In this document: positions 34,269 to 42,498 of the stretch, piece after piece | Numbering within the stretch: the stretch's first letter is position 1 | How the letters are laid out: the number at the start of each line of letters is the position of its first letter | Assembly: GCA_030745885.1 (NCBI GenBank) | Contig: JASLNR010000033.1 | Location: 1-61,535 of the forward strand | Length of the DNA stretch: 61,535 bases | Reading direction: 5' to 3' | Source: Candidatus Thalassarchaeaceae archaeon | GTDB taxonomy: Archaea > Thermoplasmatota > Poseidoniia > Poseidoniales > Thalassarchaeaceae | Program-made: the position numbers and the translations under genes | Notes under the pieces: model-generated | What the model saw: the letters and a program-made list of their open reading frames with translations, nothing else | Database searches by the model: none | Told to the model about the DNA's origin: nothing

Positions 34269-35867
34269 GTGGCGAAGGGACCGACAGCAGAGCAGGCTGC
34301 TAAAATTATCGAGGCTACCTACAATGAGTTCCTAGAGGAGCCCGAGCGTTCCAAGCAGATTGCTAACATCCCGAAGCTCCTCGAAAAGTTCGAAGGGAAC
34401 TACGCTGCGATGATCAAGAAGCTGCAATCCAAGTACGGAAAGGTATCTCCCAAGGCAAAGGAGGCCGAGCCGGAAGAGATTGAGGAGGCTGCTCCGAAGA
34501 AGAAGGCTGCGGCCAAGGAGGCTGCTCCGAAGAAGAAGGTTGCGGCCAAGGAGAAGCCGGATCCCGCCGAAGCGAAGGCTGCTGCGAAGACTAAGGTCGC
34601 TGAGGCTAAGGTCGCTGCCAAGGCTAAGGCAGCCGCTGCGAAGGCGAAAGCCGCCGAAGATGCGCAGGCGGCAAAGGAGGCCAAGGCTGAGGCCAAGGAC
34701 GTGGCGAAGGCTCAGATTCAGGCGAAGAAAGAGATGGCGAAGGAGGCTAAGGCCGTGGCGAAGGCTGAGATCGAGGCCAAGAAGGCTGAGGCGGGGCGGA
34801 AGGCCGCCGAGAAGCAAGCCAAGGCTGCAAAAAAGGCACTCAAGGAGGCTCAGGAAGGCCCGAAGTTGTCCCCTGAAGAACTGCGAGAGAAGGAAATGAA
34901 GCTCAAGGCTAAGGCGAAGATGGAGGAAGAGGCCGCCAAGGCTGCTGGGCAGGAGGCTAAGGCTGCTATGGCCGAAACCAAGGCGGTTACCAAGGACCTC
35001 GCTCACGAGGCCAGAGCTGCGGCCAAGGCCGAAGCCGAGCTCAAGAAGGCCAAGGTGGAGCGCAAGGTCGCTGAGCAGAAGATCAAGGCCTCCGGGAAGG
35101 CCAAGTCGAAGGCTGCGGAGGAGCTTGAGGCATTCCAGAAGAAGCGTGAGAAGGCCGAGGAGAAGCTCGAGACTGAGATGGCCAATAAGCAAGAGGCCCT
35201 GGAAGCATCAAAGGAGGATGCGAGCGAGGCGAAGGAGGCCATGATGGAAGTGAAGGCCCAAATGAAGGACGAGATCAAGGCCGCCAAGTCTCTGAAGAAG
35301 GATGTCGTTGCCAAGCAGAAGGAGATTGCGAAAGTCAAAGCGGAGGCCGATAAGGCCGTGGCTGAGAAGGAGAGGGTAGAGAAGGAGATTGAGGACAGTC
35401 ACAAGTTCAAGGACCAGGCCGCAATAGAGGCCGAGCAGGTGAAGGCTGACATCGATCGCATTCAGAGCGAGATGAAGGCCAAAGAGGATGCGTTGGTCGG
35501 CGTTGAGACCGAAGCTCAGAAGGTAGAGAGGGAGGCGCACGAGGCTGATCTAAAACTCAGGGCAGATAAGCTCGAGAGAGAGGAGTTGATCCTAGAGCGG
35601 GTCGGCCTCAAAGCGGTACAGGTAAACTGGGCTCAGATAGGGGAAGCCGAGGACGAGGAGCCTGACGATCTGACCAAGATAGAGGGTTTGGACGAGTTCG
35701 CACAGAAGAAGCTCAACGTGCTAGGGATTCACACCTACGAACAGATATCTCGGCTGGATCCACTCACGGCAGAGGTGGTGAATGATGCCTTGGAATTCAT
35801 GCCTGGGAGGGTAACGAAGATGATGTGGCCGCAGCAGGCAATGCAATTGATGGTGGTTGAGCAATAA
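34269..35867 (+). CDS. Lys/Ala/Glu-rich coiled-coil protein with C-terminal HHH-like domain
   Basis: A 532-residue protein in three parts. Residues 1-58 are a helical domain ('AAKIIEATYNEFLEEPERS', 'LLEKFEGNYAAMIKKLQ'). Residues 60-435 are long, low-complexity Ala/Lys/Glu coiled coil with histone-H1-like 'APKKKAAAKEA' blocks. Residues 438-532 form a conserved domain: 'ILERVGL', 'VNWAQIG', then a helix-hairpin-helix-like 'DDLTKIEGLDEFAQKKLNVL' and 'ALEFMPGRVTKMMW'. The same C-terminal domain occurs twice in the protein at 42499-44277. A positively charged coiled coil with HHH suggests DNA or RNA binding, perhaps nucleoid organisation, but nothing proves it. Start is a GTG. The gene is convergent with pth2, 14 bases apart. 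Confidence 0.8.
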   Translation: MAKGPTAEQAAKIIEATYNEFLEEPERSKQIANIPKLLEKFEGNYAAMIKKLQSKYGKVSPKAKEAEPEEIEEAAPKKKAAAKEAAPKKKVAAKEKPDPAEAKAAAKTKVAEAKVAAKAKAAAAKAKAAEDAQAAKEAKAEAKDVAKAQIQAKKEMAKEAKAVAKAEIEAKKAEAGRKAAEKQAKAAKKALKEAQEGPKLSPEELREKEMKLKAKAKMEEEAAKAAGQEAKAAMAETKAVTKDLAHEARAAAKAEAELKKAKVERKVAEQKIKASGKAKSKAAEELEAFQKKREKAEEKLETEMANKQEALEASKEDASEAKEAMMEVKAQMKDEIKAAKSLKKDVVAKQKEIAKVKAEADKAVAEKERVEKEIEDSHKFKDQAAIEAEQVKADIDRIQSEMKAKEDALVGVETEAQKVEREAHEADLKLRADKLEREELILERVGLKAVQVNWAQIGEAEDEEPDDLTKIEGLDEFAQKKLNVLGIHTYEQISRLDPLTAEVVNDALEFMPGRVTKMMWPQQAMQLMVVEQ

Positions 35868-35881
35868 TCTTCTCTGCCGGG

Positions 35882-36250
35882 CTAATTGACCAGTGAGAGG
35901 TCCCCGGTAATCTTGTCTATTGCCTCCCGGGGACCGGGGCCAATCCCTACCACAGTAACAGTACCGGGGGGAATCTCAGTGTGCCCAGCATCTGTGACCA
36001 AGTGACAGAGCAAGCCGGATTTTTTTGCCTTGCTGTGGACTTTTTTCAGGGAGACTAGGTCAGGGACCTTACAGACTATCTTCCTCGCTCCTATCTTGAT
36101 GTAGCGATCGAGGGCACGAGGGTTCTTTCGCTTGGCTGCGAGGACGCATTCGGCTGCGGCATGTGCGCATTGCGCTGCGAGCTTTCCCTTCGACAACTCA
36201 AGGTCCTGTCGGGTCACGAGGACCATTGTTAGTTCCTCATCTCGTGGCAA
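35882..36250 (-). CDS. pth2: Peptidyl-tRNA hydrolase, Pth2 type
   Basis: A 122-residue archaeal/eukaryotic-type peptidyl-tRNA hydrolase, which frees tRNA from prematurely released peptidyl-tRNA. Signature segments are 'MVLVTRQDLELSKGKLAAQC' with 'AHAAAECVLAA' after it, 'VSLKKVHSKAKKSGL', 'DAGHTEIPPGTVTVVGIGP' and 'IDKITGDLSL'. The conserved lysine, histidine and aspartate positions are present. Length is normal. The start lies inside the end of the ECF S-component gene (14-bp overlap), placing pth2 last in the mcm-gatE operon. Confidence 0.95.
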   Translation of the reverse strand: MPRDEELTMVLVTRQDLELSKGKLAAQCAHAAAECVLAAKRKNPRALDRYIKIGARKIVCKVPDLVSLKKVHSKAKKSGLLCHLVTDAGHTEIPPGTVTVVGIGPGPREAIDKITGDLSLVN

Positions 36251-36887
36251 GGTCGCTCAACGCCGATGGGGATGGGGACTGCGCGTGTCTGGACATCAGG
36301 TCAGTCAGCGGAACTGCGAGCCAAGCGACGAATGCGATATTGCCGGCAGCGTGCAGCAGGTCGAATGGGATCCCGGAGACGAAGTACGCCGGTAGGAGTT
36401 CGGGGGAGAGCGTATGCAGGGCGCTGAGGGATACGACCCAATCGAATACTATTGCTGCAACGACCGATGTCACTGCCAACTTGGTCGTTGCAATGGTTCC
36501 ATTCGGGTACAACCTGCTGGAGAACAATGCGCCCGCGATGCCGACAGCAGACCACCCCACTGCTTGGTAGAAGGTCCAGAGGCCATGGCCGAGAATCATG
36601 TTCGATGCGAGGGCTACCGACGCAGCTAGGGCGACCGAGCGAGAAGCGCCAAAGTGGACGCCGGCAAGAAGAACGATAACTGTCACAGGCTGGACGTTTG
36701 GAATCGGGTCTAACAGAACACGTCCCGAAACTGCGAAGACCCCGATGAGCGCAAGGGCTAACCAGTCACTGTGAGGGGTCAGATTTTGACTGGCACGCCA
36801 GAGCGCCCAGCCAATCATCGCCAGCAGCGAGACGTTGAGGGCAAGCATCGCAATGGGACTAAGCGTAACCACATGTGCGTCAATCAT
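36237..36887 (-). CDS. ECF transporter S-component-like membrane protein
   Basis: A 216-residue protein with six hydrophobic helices. 'GRVLLDPIPNVQPVTVIVLL', 'AGVHFGASRSVALAASVALA' and 'NMILGHGLWTFYQAVGW' match the substrate-specific (S) subunits of energy-coupling-factor transporters, especially those seen with cobalamin-type vitamins. S subunits bind the vitamin and need EcfT and EcfA ATPases, which are not in this window. The upstream gene encodes a DUF4430-like domain related to the transcobalamin C-terminal domain, supporting a corrinoid or similar cofactor. The substrate remains inference. The end overlaps the pth2 start. Confidence 0.78.
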   Translation of the reverse strand: MIDAHVVTLSPIAMLALNVSLLAMIGWALWRASQNLTPHSDWLALALIGVFAVSGRVLLDPIPNVQPVTVIVLLAGVHFGASRSVALAASVALASNMILGHGLWTFYQAVGWSAVGIAGALFSSRLYPNGTIATTKLAVTSVVAAIVFDWVVSLSALHTLSPELLPAYFVSGIPFDLLHAAGNIAFVAWLAVPLTDLMSRHAQSPSPSALSDLATR

Positions 36888-36946
36888 CAGAACCCCTCGT
36901 CACATTGGGCGCTTCTCCCCACTTGATGATTGTGCCTCTCGGGCCA

Positions 36947-37576
36947 TCACCAGGTGTCGATACGCCAGGTCAGCACGCTGTCTTCGACCAATGCTAGATC
37001 GGATATTCCCACCATCGCCACTACTCCGTTGTGGTATAGCGACCAGGAGGCCCCTGAGGTCCCGTCCTCCGAACAGATCTCGGCGTCACAAGCATTGATG
37101 CCACCGAAGGAATCGATCATGATGCCGAAGGAGAATTCCGTGTATCTCATTGCAAATGAGTCGCCCGTAGCATCGATTGCGGCTCCGAGTAGATCCAATC
37201 CTGTCTCGTATCCCTCGAATCCGCCGACGCAGGTGCCGGTCTCGTTCCATAGCGGGTCTACGAACAGCTCTCTGCCGGAGGTGTCCAGATGGTGTCTGCC
37301 GTCTTCAAACCCCTCCGGAGCATGCCCTTCGGGGAAGTGGAAGCACACTGCCTGCCTGCTATCCCACTCCTTGGGCAGACCATTGTGCGAATCGTCGTCG
37401 TCCAGCACCAGATTGGTCATTCTAGACCATTCAGTGGCGATTGTGGATGAAGTCAGCAAGAGCATCACGAGCCAAAACACGGATAGCACCCTGAGGCGCC
37501 AATCAGGGGGTGACATCCCGTAGATTGCGCCGGTAGTGGCTAGGATGAAGGCGATGATGGGAAGCAGAACCGACAC
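36947..37576 (-). CDS. Membrane-anchored DUF4430-like protein
   Basis: A 209-residue protein with two N-terminal hydrophobic helices ('VLLPIIAFILATTGAIYGM' and 'VLSVFWLVMLLLTSSTIA') and an extracytoplasmic domain. The C-terminal part, 'SFGIMIDSFGGINA' then 'ASWSLYHNGVVAMVGISDL' and 'SVLTWRID', matches DUF4430, a transcobalamin-related beta domain. Paired cysteines ('ACDAEICSED' and 'QAVCFHF', 'GTCVGG') may form disulphides. It precedes the ECF S-component by 59 bases and follows gatE by 40, so it could present a cofactor to the transporter. Confidence 0.75.
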   Translation of the reverse strand: MSVLLPIIAFILATTGAIYGMSPPDWRLRVLSVFWLVMLLLTSSTIATEWSRMTNLVLDDDDSHNGLPKEWDSRQAVCFHFPEGHAPEGFEDGRHHLDTSGRELFVDPLWNETGTCVGGFEGYETGLDLLGAAIDATGDSFAMRYTEFSFGIMIDSFGGINACDAEICSEDGTSGASWSLYHNGVVAMVGISDLALVEDSVLTWRIDTW

Positions 37577-37616
37577 GGGGGTGCCAATGTTCGGAACAAG
37601 TAGTTGAACTATTCAC

Positions 37617-39653
37617 TCACTCGGTTTCCGTAATCTCCCGGATCTTCTTCCGAAGGACCTCGCTGACTATCTTCCCATCGGCTGAGCCGCCCAGCTTCTG
37701 CATAACGATGCCCATCAGTGGCCCGACGGCTCCCATTCCACGCTCTATGACCAAATCCGTGCTCTCATCTATCGCAGCCTCAACTGCAGCCTCGACCGCC
37801 CCAGAATCAGCAGGGGCGAAGCCGCGCGAGATTGCCTCCTCCGACATCCATTCCATCAGGGAGTGGGGATCTTCTGTTTCAGCGGCCTCGACCAATATTT
37901 CGATCCCCTCTCGAGTCATTGCGCCAATCTCTCGTAGGTGAATGGCTACGGCGAGGGCGCTCACCTTCCGCGTCCCGTATTCCAGTAGTGCGCTTGCCCA
38001 CGCCTTTCCAGGGAGGCTTAGTTCACCCCCCATGCCTTCGAGGAGCAGATCGTCTAGCTCGCCGTTCAACAGTGCTTCGATCTGGTTCGAGGATAGGCCG
38101 TGCCCCTGCAAACGAGCCTCCCTCTCGGCAGTGGTCGGAGGCAGGTTGCCGCGGATGTCGTCCCAGTGCTCAGATGTGATTTCGAGTAAGGGAACATCGG
38201 TTTCTGGGTACATCCTCGCTTCGCCGGGAAGTGGTCTCAATGCCGTGGTTGTTCCATCAACCGGCCGCCCTTTTCGAATGACGACGTTCCTAACCTCCTT
38301 AGGAGTCCTATGGTATGCGAGCCTCGCCCGATTGACCACCGACTCAAGTGCTAGTTCTGCCTGCCAGACCGGCGCTACGCACAAAGCGAAGGCATCGGTC
38401 TCATCCAACGATAGGAGAGGGCGAACCAAGTCAACATCTTCTTCCGAGATTCCGTAATCCGGAAGTTCATCGGAATGGAGGATGCCAGCAACCCCAGCTA
38501 GCTTCGCAGCGCTGGCGAGTTCACGGCCCAGTCTAGGGAGCTGGGCGCCGTTGGCATCTTCCGCCTTGATTCCGATCTTGCCTGAGAACCCGGGTAGGGC
38601 GACGCCGTGGACGGTGGCTCCTTGGATGAGGGATTCACGAATTACTGCCGACTCGCAGGCACCGAAGAGCTCGGTCAGGTCATGGATAACTAGGGGAATG
38701 CGAGAGGACGCTGCTAGGGCCACCCTATTCTCGACGGGAATGGAGTCGTCCGCTCTGTCGGGTGGTAGCAGGGGAAGTGAGGCCTCCTTGCGCAACTCGT
38801 TGGCAAGGCGGTAGAAGTGGAGTTGCCGTGCCATCTCGAGCCGGATGATTCCGGGAATCCAATCGAGGTCCTGACAGCCCTTGATCTCGACTCGATCGCC
38901 GCAAGCAATGCTAACGTTGAGATCCTGCCTAATCGAGCCTAGGCCGCGTCTGACCTGTCGGGTGTCTCTGAGGAGCCTCCCAAGTGAGGCCGCTGTCTGC
39001 TTGGCGTGCTCTGGGGACTTGACATCGGGCGCGGTGGCTACCTCCACCAAGGGGACTCCCAACCTATCTAAAGTGTAGAACACGGTCTCTCCGTCATCCG
39101 ATGCGAGGGTGCCGAGCTTCCTCGCAGAGTCCTCCTCCAATGAGATGAGATCGATTCCCACCTCGCCCGAGTCCGTTTCTATCCTGCCTTTCGTAGCAAT
39201 TAGGGTCGTCCTCTGGAATCCGCTGGTGTTCGAACCATCAACGACTGTCTTGCGCATCGCCTGGAGAGTGGGGATGGGTTTGGCATCCATCATGGCAGCC
39301 ATCGTCAGAGACACTTCCACCGCGGTGACATCGTGCTTTAGGGGCGGAGCCTCGTCCAGCTCGATCAATCCGGAGTTCGGTGTCTGGACATACTCGAAGG
39401 CGCGGTTCCTCCTTTGCTCAAAACGTGCTGCGACATCTATTTTCCCGCTCTCTCCTTCCGATGCCCTGAGTTTGCGATTGGATCGATTCCAATCATTGGG
39501 GATGTCCTCCATCTTGAAGTCGTACAACTCACTGGGCATCCTCGAGTGCAGCTTATCGGTAGCGAGTTGTTGGTGAATCTCCAAGCCGCACATGAACCCC
39601 AGCGCTACCGGGTCTAGCGTGTCAGGCTCAAGTACGTCGCCGATGGGCTCCAT
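37617..39653 (-). CDS. gatE: Glutamyl-tRNA(Gln) amidotransferase subunit E
   Basis: A 678-residue GatE, the archaeal-specific tRNA-recognising kinase subunit of GatDE, which converts Glu-tRNA(Gln) to Gln-tRNA(Gln). 'GFMCGLEIHQQLATDKLH' starts the cradle domain, 'FQRTTLIATKGRIETDSGEV' and 'SLEEDSARKLG' follow, and an AspRS-like insertion and a YqeY-like C-terminal helical domain ('GAVGPLMGIVMQKLGGSADG') complete it. The cysteines that often follow LEIHQQL in GatE/GatB and those before the 'LDEAPP' motif are missing here ('KLHSRMPSELYD', 'TPNSGLIELDEAPP'), so the structural metal site may be absent. GatD is not in the window. Cotranscribed with mcm, 36 bases upstream. Confidence 0.95.
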   Translation of the reverse strand: MEPIGDVLEPDTLDPVALGFMCGLEIHQQLATDKLHSRMPSELYDFKMEDIPNDWNRSNRKLRASEGESGKIDVAARFEQRRNRAFEYVQTPNSGLIELDEAPPLKHDVTAVEVSLTMAAMMDAKPIPTLQAMRKTVVDGSNTSGFQRTTLIATKGRIETDSGEVGIDLISLEEDSARKLGTLASDDGETVFYTLDRLGVPLVEVATAPDVKSPEHAKQTAASLGRLLRDTRQVRRGLGSIRQDLNVSIACGDRVEIKGCQDLDWIPGIIRLEMARQLHFYRLANELRKEASLPLLPPDRADDSIPVENRVALAASSRIPLVIHDLTELFGACESAVIRESLIQGATVHGVALPGFSGKIGIKAEDANGAQLPRLGRELASAAKLAGVAGILHSDELPDYGISEEDVDLVRPLLSLDETDAFALCVAPVWQAELALESVVNRARLAYHRTPKEVRNVVIRKGRPVDGTTTALRPLPGEARMYPETDVPLLEITSEHWDDIRGNLPPTTAEREARLQGHGLSSNQIEALLNGELDDLLLEGMGGELSLPGKAWASALLEYGTRKVSALAVAIHLREIGAMTREGIEILVEAAETEDPHSLMEWMSEEAISRGFAPADSGAVEAAVEAAIDESTDLVIERGMGAVGPLMGIVMQKLGGSADGKIVSEVLRKKIREITETE

Positions 39654-39689
39654 GATACCGTTCGCGGGATGGGGGTGACGCTCATAGGG

Positions 39690-41843
39690 TCAGCGGGCGA
39701 ATTCGAAGCGATCTAGTCGGGGGCTATACAACTCACCACTGGTCTGCATCTTTGAGATGACCTCGTCGACCACATGCTCTGGGATGCTCTTCGGGAGGGC
39801 CAGATTGTAAATTTCAAGGCGTTCTGCGTGTCCTTTTTCTCTGCACAGTTCCCTGATAATACTCCTGATGGTTGTGTTTGCACGCCTTGTACTGGAAGAA
39901 ACCCCAGAATGGATTTCTGCTGCATCAGTGATGTTTGACTCTTGCCTCCAATGCTTGTAGACCCCAATTGCCATTTTCGCGTCTTCTTCGTCGGCTATAT
40001 CCCTAAGGTGCATCCTGGCGTGGGCCTCGGTGAGGCGAATGAGTGATTCTAGTGCGCGGGCGGTAATCGGAACTACATCGGAGCCCCCCAGATTGTCGTC
40101 AATCTTCCCGAAGGAAACGCGAGTGGCCGTATAGTACTCGAGTATCTTCTCCTTAGCCTTCTTGTCAATCTTAGGGTGCACGTTCCTCTTGGCATAGGCA
40201 ATGTACTTTCTCAAGAAATCGGTCGTCAGGTACTCCTTATTGTCCACCCCGATAGAGATGATTTGGTCCTCTTCAGAGGAGTTCGGGTCGAAATCGGTTC
40301 CATCCCCAATTTTCTCCTCACTCATGGCTTGGGCGCGGGTCTCGAGAATGTGCCTAGCAACCCGTTCATCGTCCTCCACCCTAATCTCATCCCTGATCAT
40401 CCAAATAATATCGAATCTCGAAGCGAGGGGTACGGGCAGCCCGGTTTCTTTGAATGAATACATTATGCTGATATTGCTACCACGGACGGAGAACCTTCCC
40501 TGAACAGGGTTGGCGGCTGCCAATACAGAGCATCGCGCCGGTAGGGTGGCGTTGATGCCCCCCTTGGAAACATGGATCTCCTGTTGTTCCATGGCGGGAT
40601 GCATCGTCTTGCGGTCGTCCTCGGAAATCTTGTCAAACTCGTCTATTGCCGCTAGTCCTCTGTCCGAGAGAGGTAGTATTCCAGCTTCTAATCCGAACCT
40701 CCCGTCATTGAACGCGTCCCTGACAGCAGCCGCGGTCAGGCCGGCTCCAGACACACCCCCCCCAGAGGCTAGTTTGCCACGAGGGGAGATTTTTATCATG
40801 TATTTGAGAAGCTGCGACTTCGCTACCCCGGGATCCCCCATCAGTAGGATGTGGATGTCACCCCTGAGCCGAGTATTGTCCGGGTTTATCCTAGAAACGC
40901 CGCCGAACAGCTGCAAAGCTAGGGAGCGCTTGACAGCTGGCATGTCTCCGATGGCAAAAACAGAGGGGGCAATCGAGTTCTGCATCAATGTGAGCAATTC
41001 CTTTCCCCTTTTTGAAATGGAAATTATCTCCTCCTTATCCTCATCACTGATTGAAATCTCGGTAAACGGAACGCTCTCGTGCTCAGAACTGACCAAATGG
41101 TAGACGATGTCGAACAGCGGTGTTTTCTTGCCCTTCTTGACTTCGGTGCGAGCGAAAGGGACTACGTTTGCAGTAATCCTCTGTCCCGGCAGATGCTTGT
41201 TCACCTGATCCCCCTCGACGAGGACCATTCCCCTTCCAGGTTGGGCGCCGCTGGGGACGTTCTCGGGCAATTCCTGAATCTCTATCCACTGATTGTTCAC
41301 CATTCTAGAATTCAATAGCACAAGTTCGAAACGGGTCACTGGTCTAGAACTACCACAGCCGCCAAGTGCCTGAGGACAAGATAATGGTTCCTTCAGTTGC
41401 CTCTCGTTATCTTGCTCGATTTCAATATCATGTCCACAAGACTCGCACTTGAACACGGCCCTGTGAATTCTGGGCTTGATCTCGGACATCTTGGTCACGA
41501 TGACATCAACGCTTCGCATTCTATTGATATCGGCACTACCGATTTCTCGAAGCGGCCTTCGGCTGTCCTTCGGTAACTCACCGACTCGAAGCAAGGGCTC
41601 GATGTCCTCGCCCCTCTCTCTGCAAATTTCCATCAGCGTCTTTGACCCGGCTGCAAGGATTTTTCTCGGGTATTCTAGTACGTCATCGGCGAACTCCGGA
41701 TCGAATCTCTGCAGCTCGTGGAATGAGACGCCCAGAAATGGGAAATGAGTCTGCCCGGAAATAAGCATCATCACCTCTGATTCCTTAGCCTCCTCGAGGA
41801 AGGTCCTCCATCTCGCGGAGGCATCATGTGCTGCCATTGTCAA
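39690..41843 (-). CDS. mcm: Replicative helicase MCM
   Basis: A 717-residue AAA+ replicative DNA helicase that forms the hexamer at the fork. The N-terminal domain holds a zinc ribbon ('CESCGHDIEIE' and 'CPQALGGCG'). In the motor are Walker A 'LMGDPGVAKSQLLKYM', the pre-sensor hairpin region 'ASGGGVSGAGLTAAAVRD', Walker B 'GLAAIDEFDKISEDDR', sensor 1 'VLAAANPVQGRF' and the arginine finger 'PLASRFDIIWMIRDE'. A short C-terminal winged-helix domain ends the protein. No intein interrupts the gene. Met3 is an alternative start. It heads the minus-strand operon mcm-gatE-DUF4430-ECF S-pth2. Confidence 0.96.
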   Translation of the reverse strand: MTMAAHDASARWRTFLEEAKESEVMMLISGQTHFPFLGVSFHELQRFDPEFADDVLEYPRKILAAGSKTLMEICRERGEDIEPLLRVGELPKDSRRPLREIGSADINRMRSVDVIVTKMSEIKPRIHRAVFKCESCGHDIEIEQDNERQLKEPLSCPQALGGCGSSRPVTRFELVLLNSRMVNNQWIEIQELPENVPSGAQPGRGMVLVEGDQVNKHLPGQRITANVVPFARTEVKKGKKTPLFDIVYHLVSSEHESVPFTEISISDEDKEEIISISKRGKELLTLMQNSIAPSVFAIGDMPAVKRSLALQLFGGVSRINPDNTRLRGDIHILLMGDPGVAKSQLLKYMIKISPRGKLASGGGVSGAGLTAAAVRDAFNDGRFGLEAGILPLSDRGLAAIDEFDKISEDDRKTMHPAMEQQEIHVSKGGINATLPARCSVLAAANPVQGRFSVRGSNISIMYSFKETGLPVPLASRFDIIWMIRDEIRVEDDERVARHILETRAQAMSEEKIGDGTDFDPNSSEEDQIISIGVDNKEYLTTDFLRKYIAYAKRNVHPKIDKKAKEKILEYYTATRVSFGKIDDNLGGSDVVPITARALESLIRLTEAHARMHLRDIADEEDAKMAIGVYKHWRQESNITDAAEIHSGVSSSTRRANTTIRSIIRELCREKGHAERLEIYNLALPKSIPEHVVDEVISKMQTSGELYSPRLDRFEFAR

Positions 41844-42059
41844 CTGATTTCACCGCCGGGCTTTACTACTCTGAAGAGTAGGCCTATGAACAGTGTGGTT
41901 GTGAATTCCAACCCCATTGCTTCCACTGGAGAAAAGTGACTAATGCAGGTATGCAATCGGAGTACTGGGCGCTTCTACTGCAACTCCCCTATGGATATCG
42001 CCAACCCAGAGGAAGGTTCTCTTGGGTGAGTTTGAAGTCACGGAGGTCAATCGTGGCTC

Positions 42060-42494
42060 ATGGAGCACAGGCGCATTGGCCGCGACGTGTTCGTCAGACT
42101 CGATGCAGGCGACGAAATGCACGCTTCAATTCGCGAGTTGTGCGAGCATGGGATTACTGCGGCTGCAATCACAAGCGGAATCGGCAGGGTACGCGACACC
42201 TCGATTGGTTATCTTGATGCAGATGGAATCTACCAGAAAGTGGTTCATCATGCTCCGATGGAGCTCCTCTCGACTCAGGGGAGTCTCGCTCCCGGTCCCG
42301 ACGGCCCATTCACCCACATCCACATCGTCGCCTCTGACGACGACCACAGGGTCCACGGGGGTCACCTGTTCGAAGCGACCGTGGAGGTCACCGCCGAAAT
42401 TCACCTGCGCTTGCTGGGAGAAGAGGACAGGCCCTTCCAGCGTGTGGCAACCGAGAGCGATTTCGTTCGGCTCTCCTTCTGCGACTTGGGGTGA
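42060..42494 (+). CDS. PPC (DUF296) domain protein
   Basis: A 144-residue single-domain protein of the plants-and-prokaryotes-conserved family. 'ITAAAITSGIGRVRDTSIGY', 'MELLSTQGSLAPGPDGPFTH' and 'DDDHRVHGGHLFEATVEVT' are the standard signature, including histidines that line a metal-binding site in prokaryotic trimers. In plants the domain accompanies AT-hooks; in prokaryotes it stands alone and its function is unknown. It ends four bases before the start of the hydrolase fusion at 42499. A longer frame from 42022 crosses this gene in a different reading frame and is not real in that part. Confidence 0.9.
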   Translation: MEHRRIGRDVFVRLDAGDEMHASIRELCEHGITAAAITSGIGRVRDTSIGYLDADGIYQKVVHHAPMELLSTQGSLAPGPDGPFTHIHIVASDDDHRVHGGHLFEATVEVTAEIHLRLLGEEDRPFQRVATESDFVRLSFCDLG

Positions 42495-42498
42495 GGTC

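Noticed and set aside
34332..35192. Leucine-rich 286-codon open frame on the minus strand
   Set aside because: It is the antisense of the Ala/Lys/Glu-rich coiled-coil gene; GAG/AAG codons read as CTC/CTT (Leu). Its composition is an artefact and it has no domain.
41844..42059. Possible small gene or RNA in the largest intergenic gap
   Set aside because: No open frame with family features, no tRNA fold and no convincing hairpin; it most likely holds divergent promoters of mcm and the PPC gene.
42022..42498. N-terminal part of a 751-codon frame leading into the hydrolase fusion
   Set aside because: It overlaps the PPC-domain gene in another frame and its residues match nothing; the hydrolase fold begins right after the GTG at 42499.
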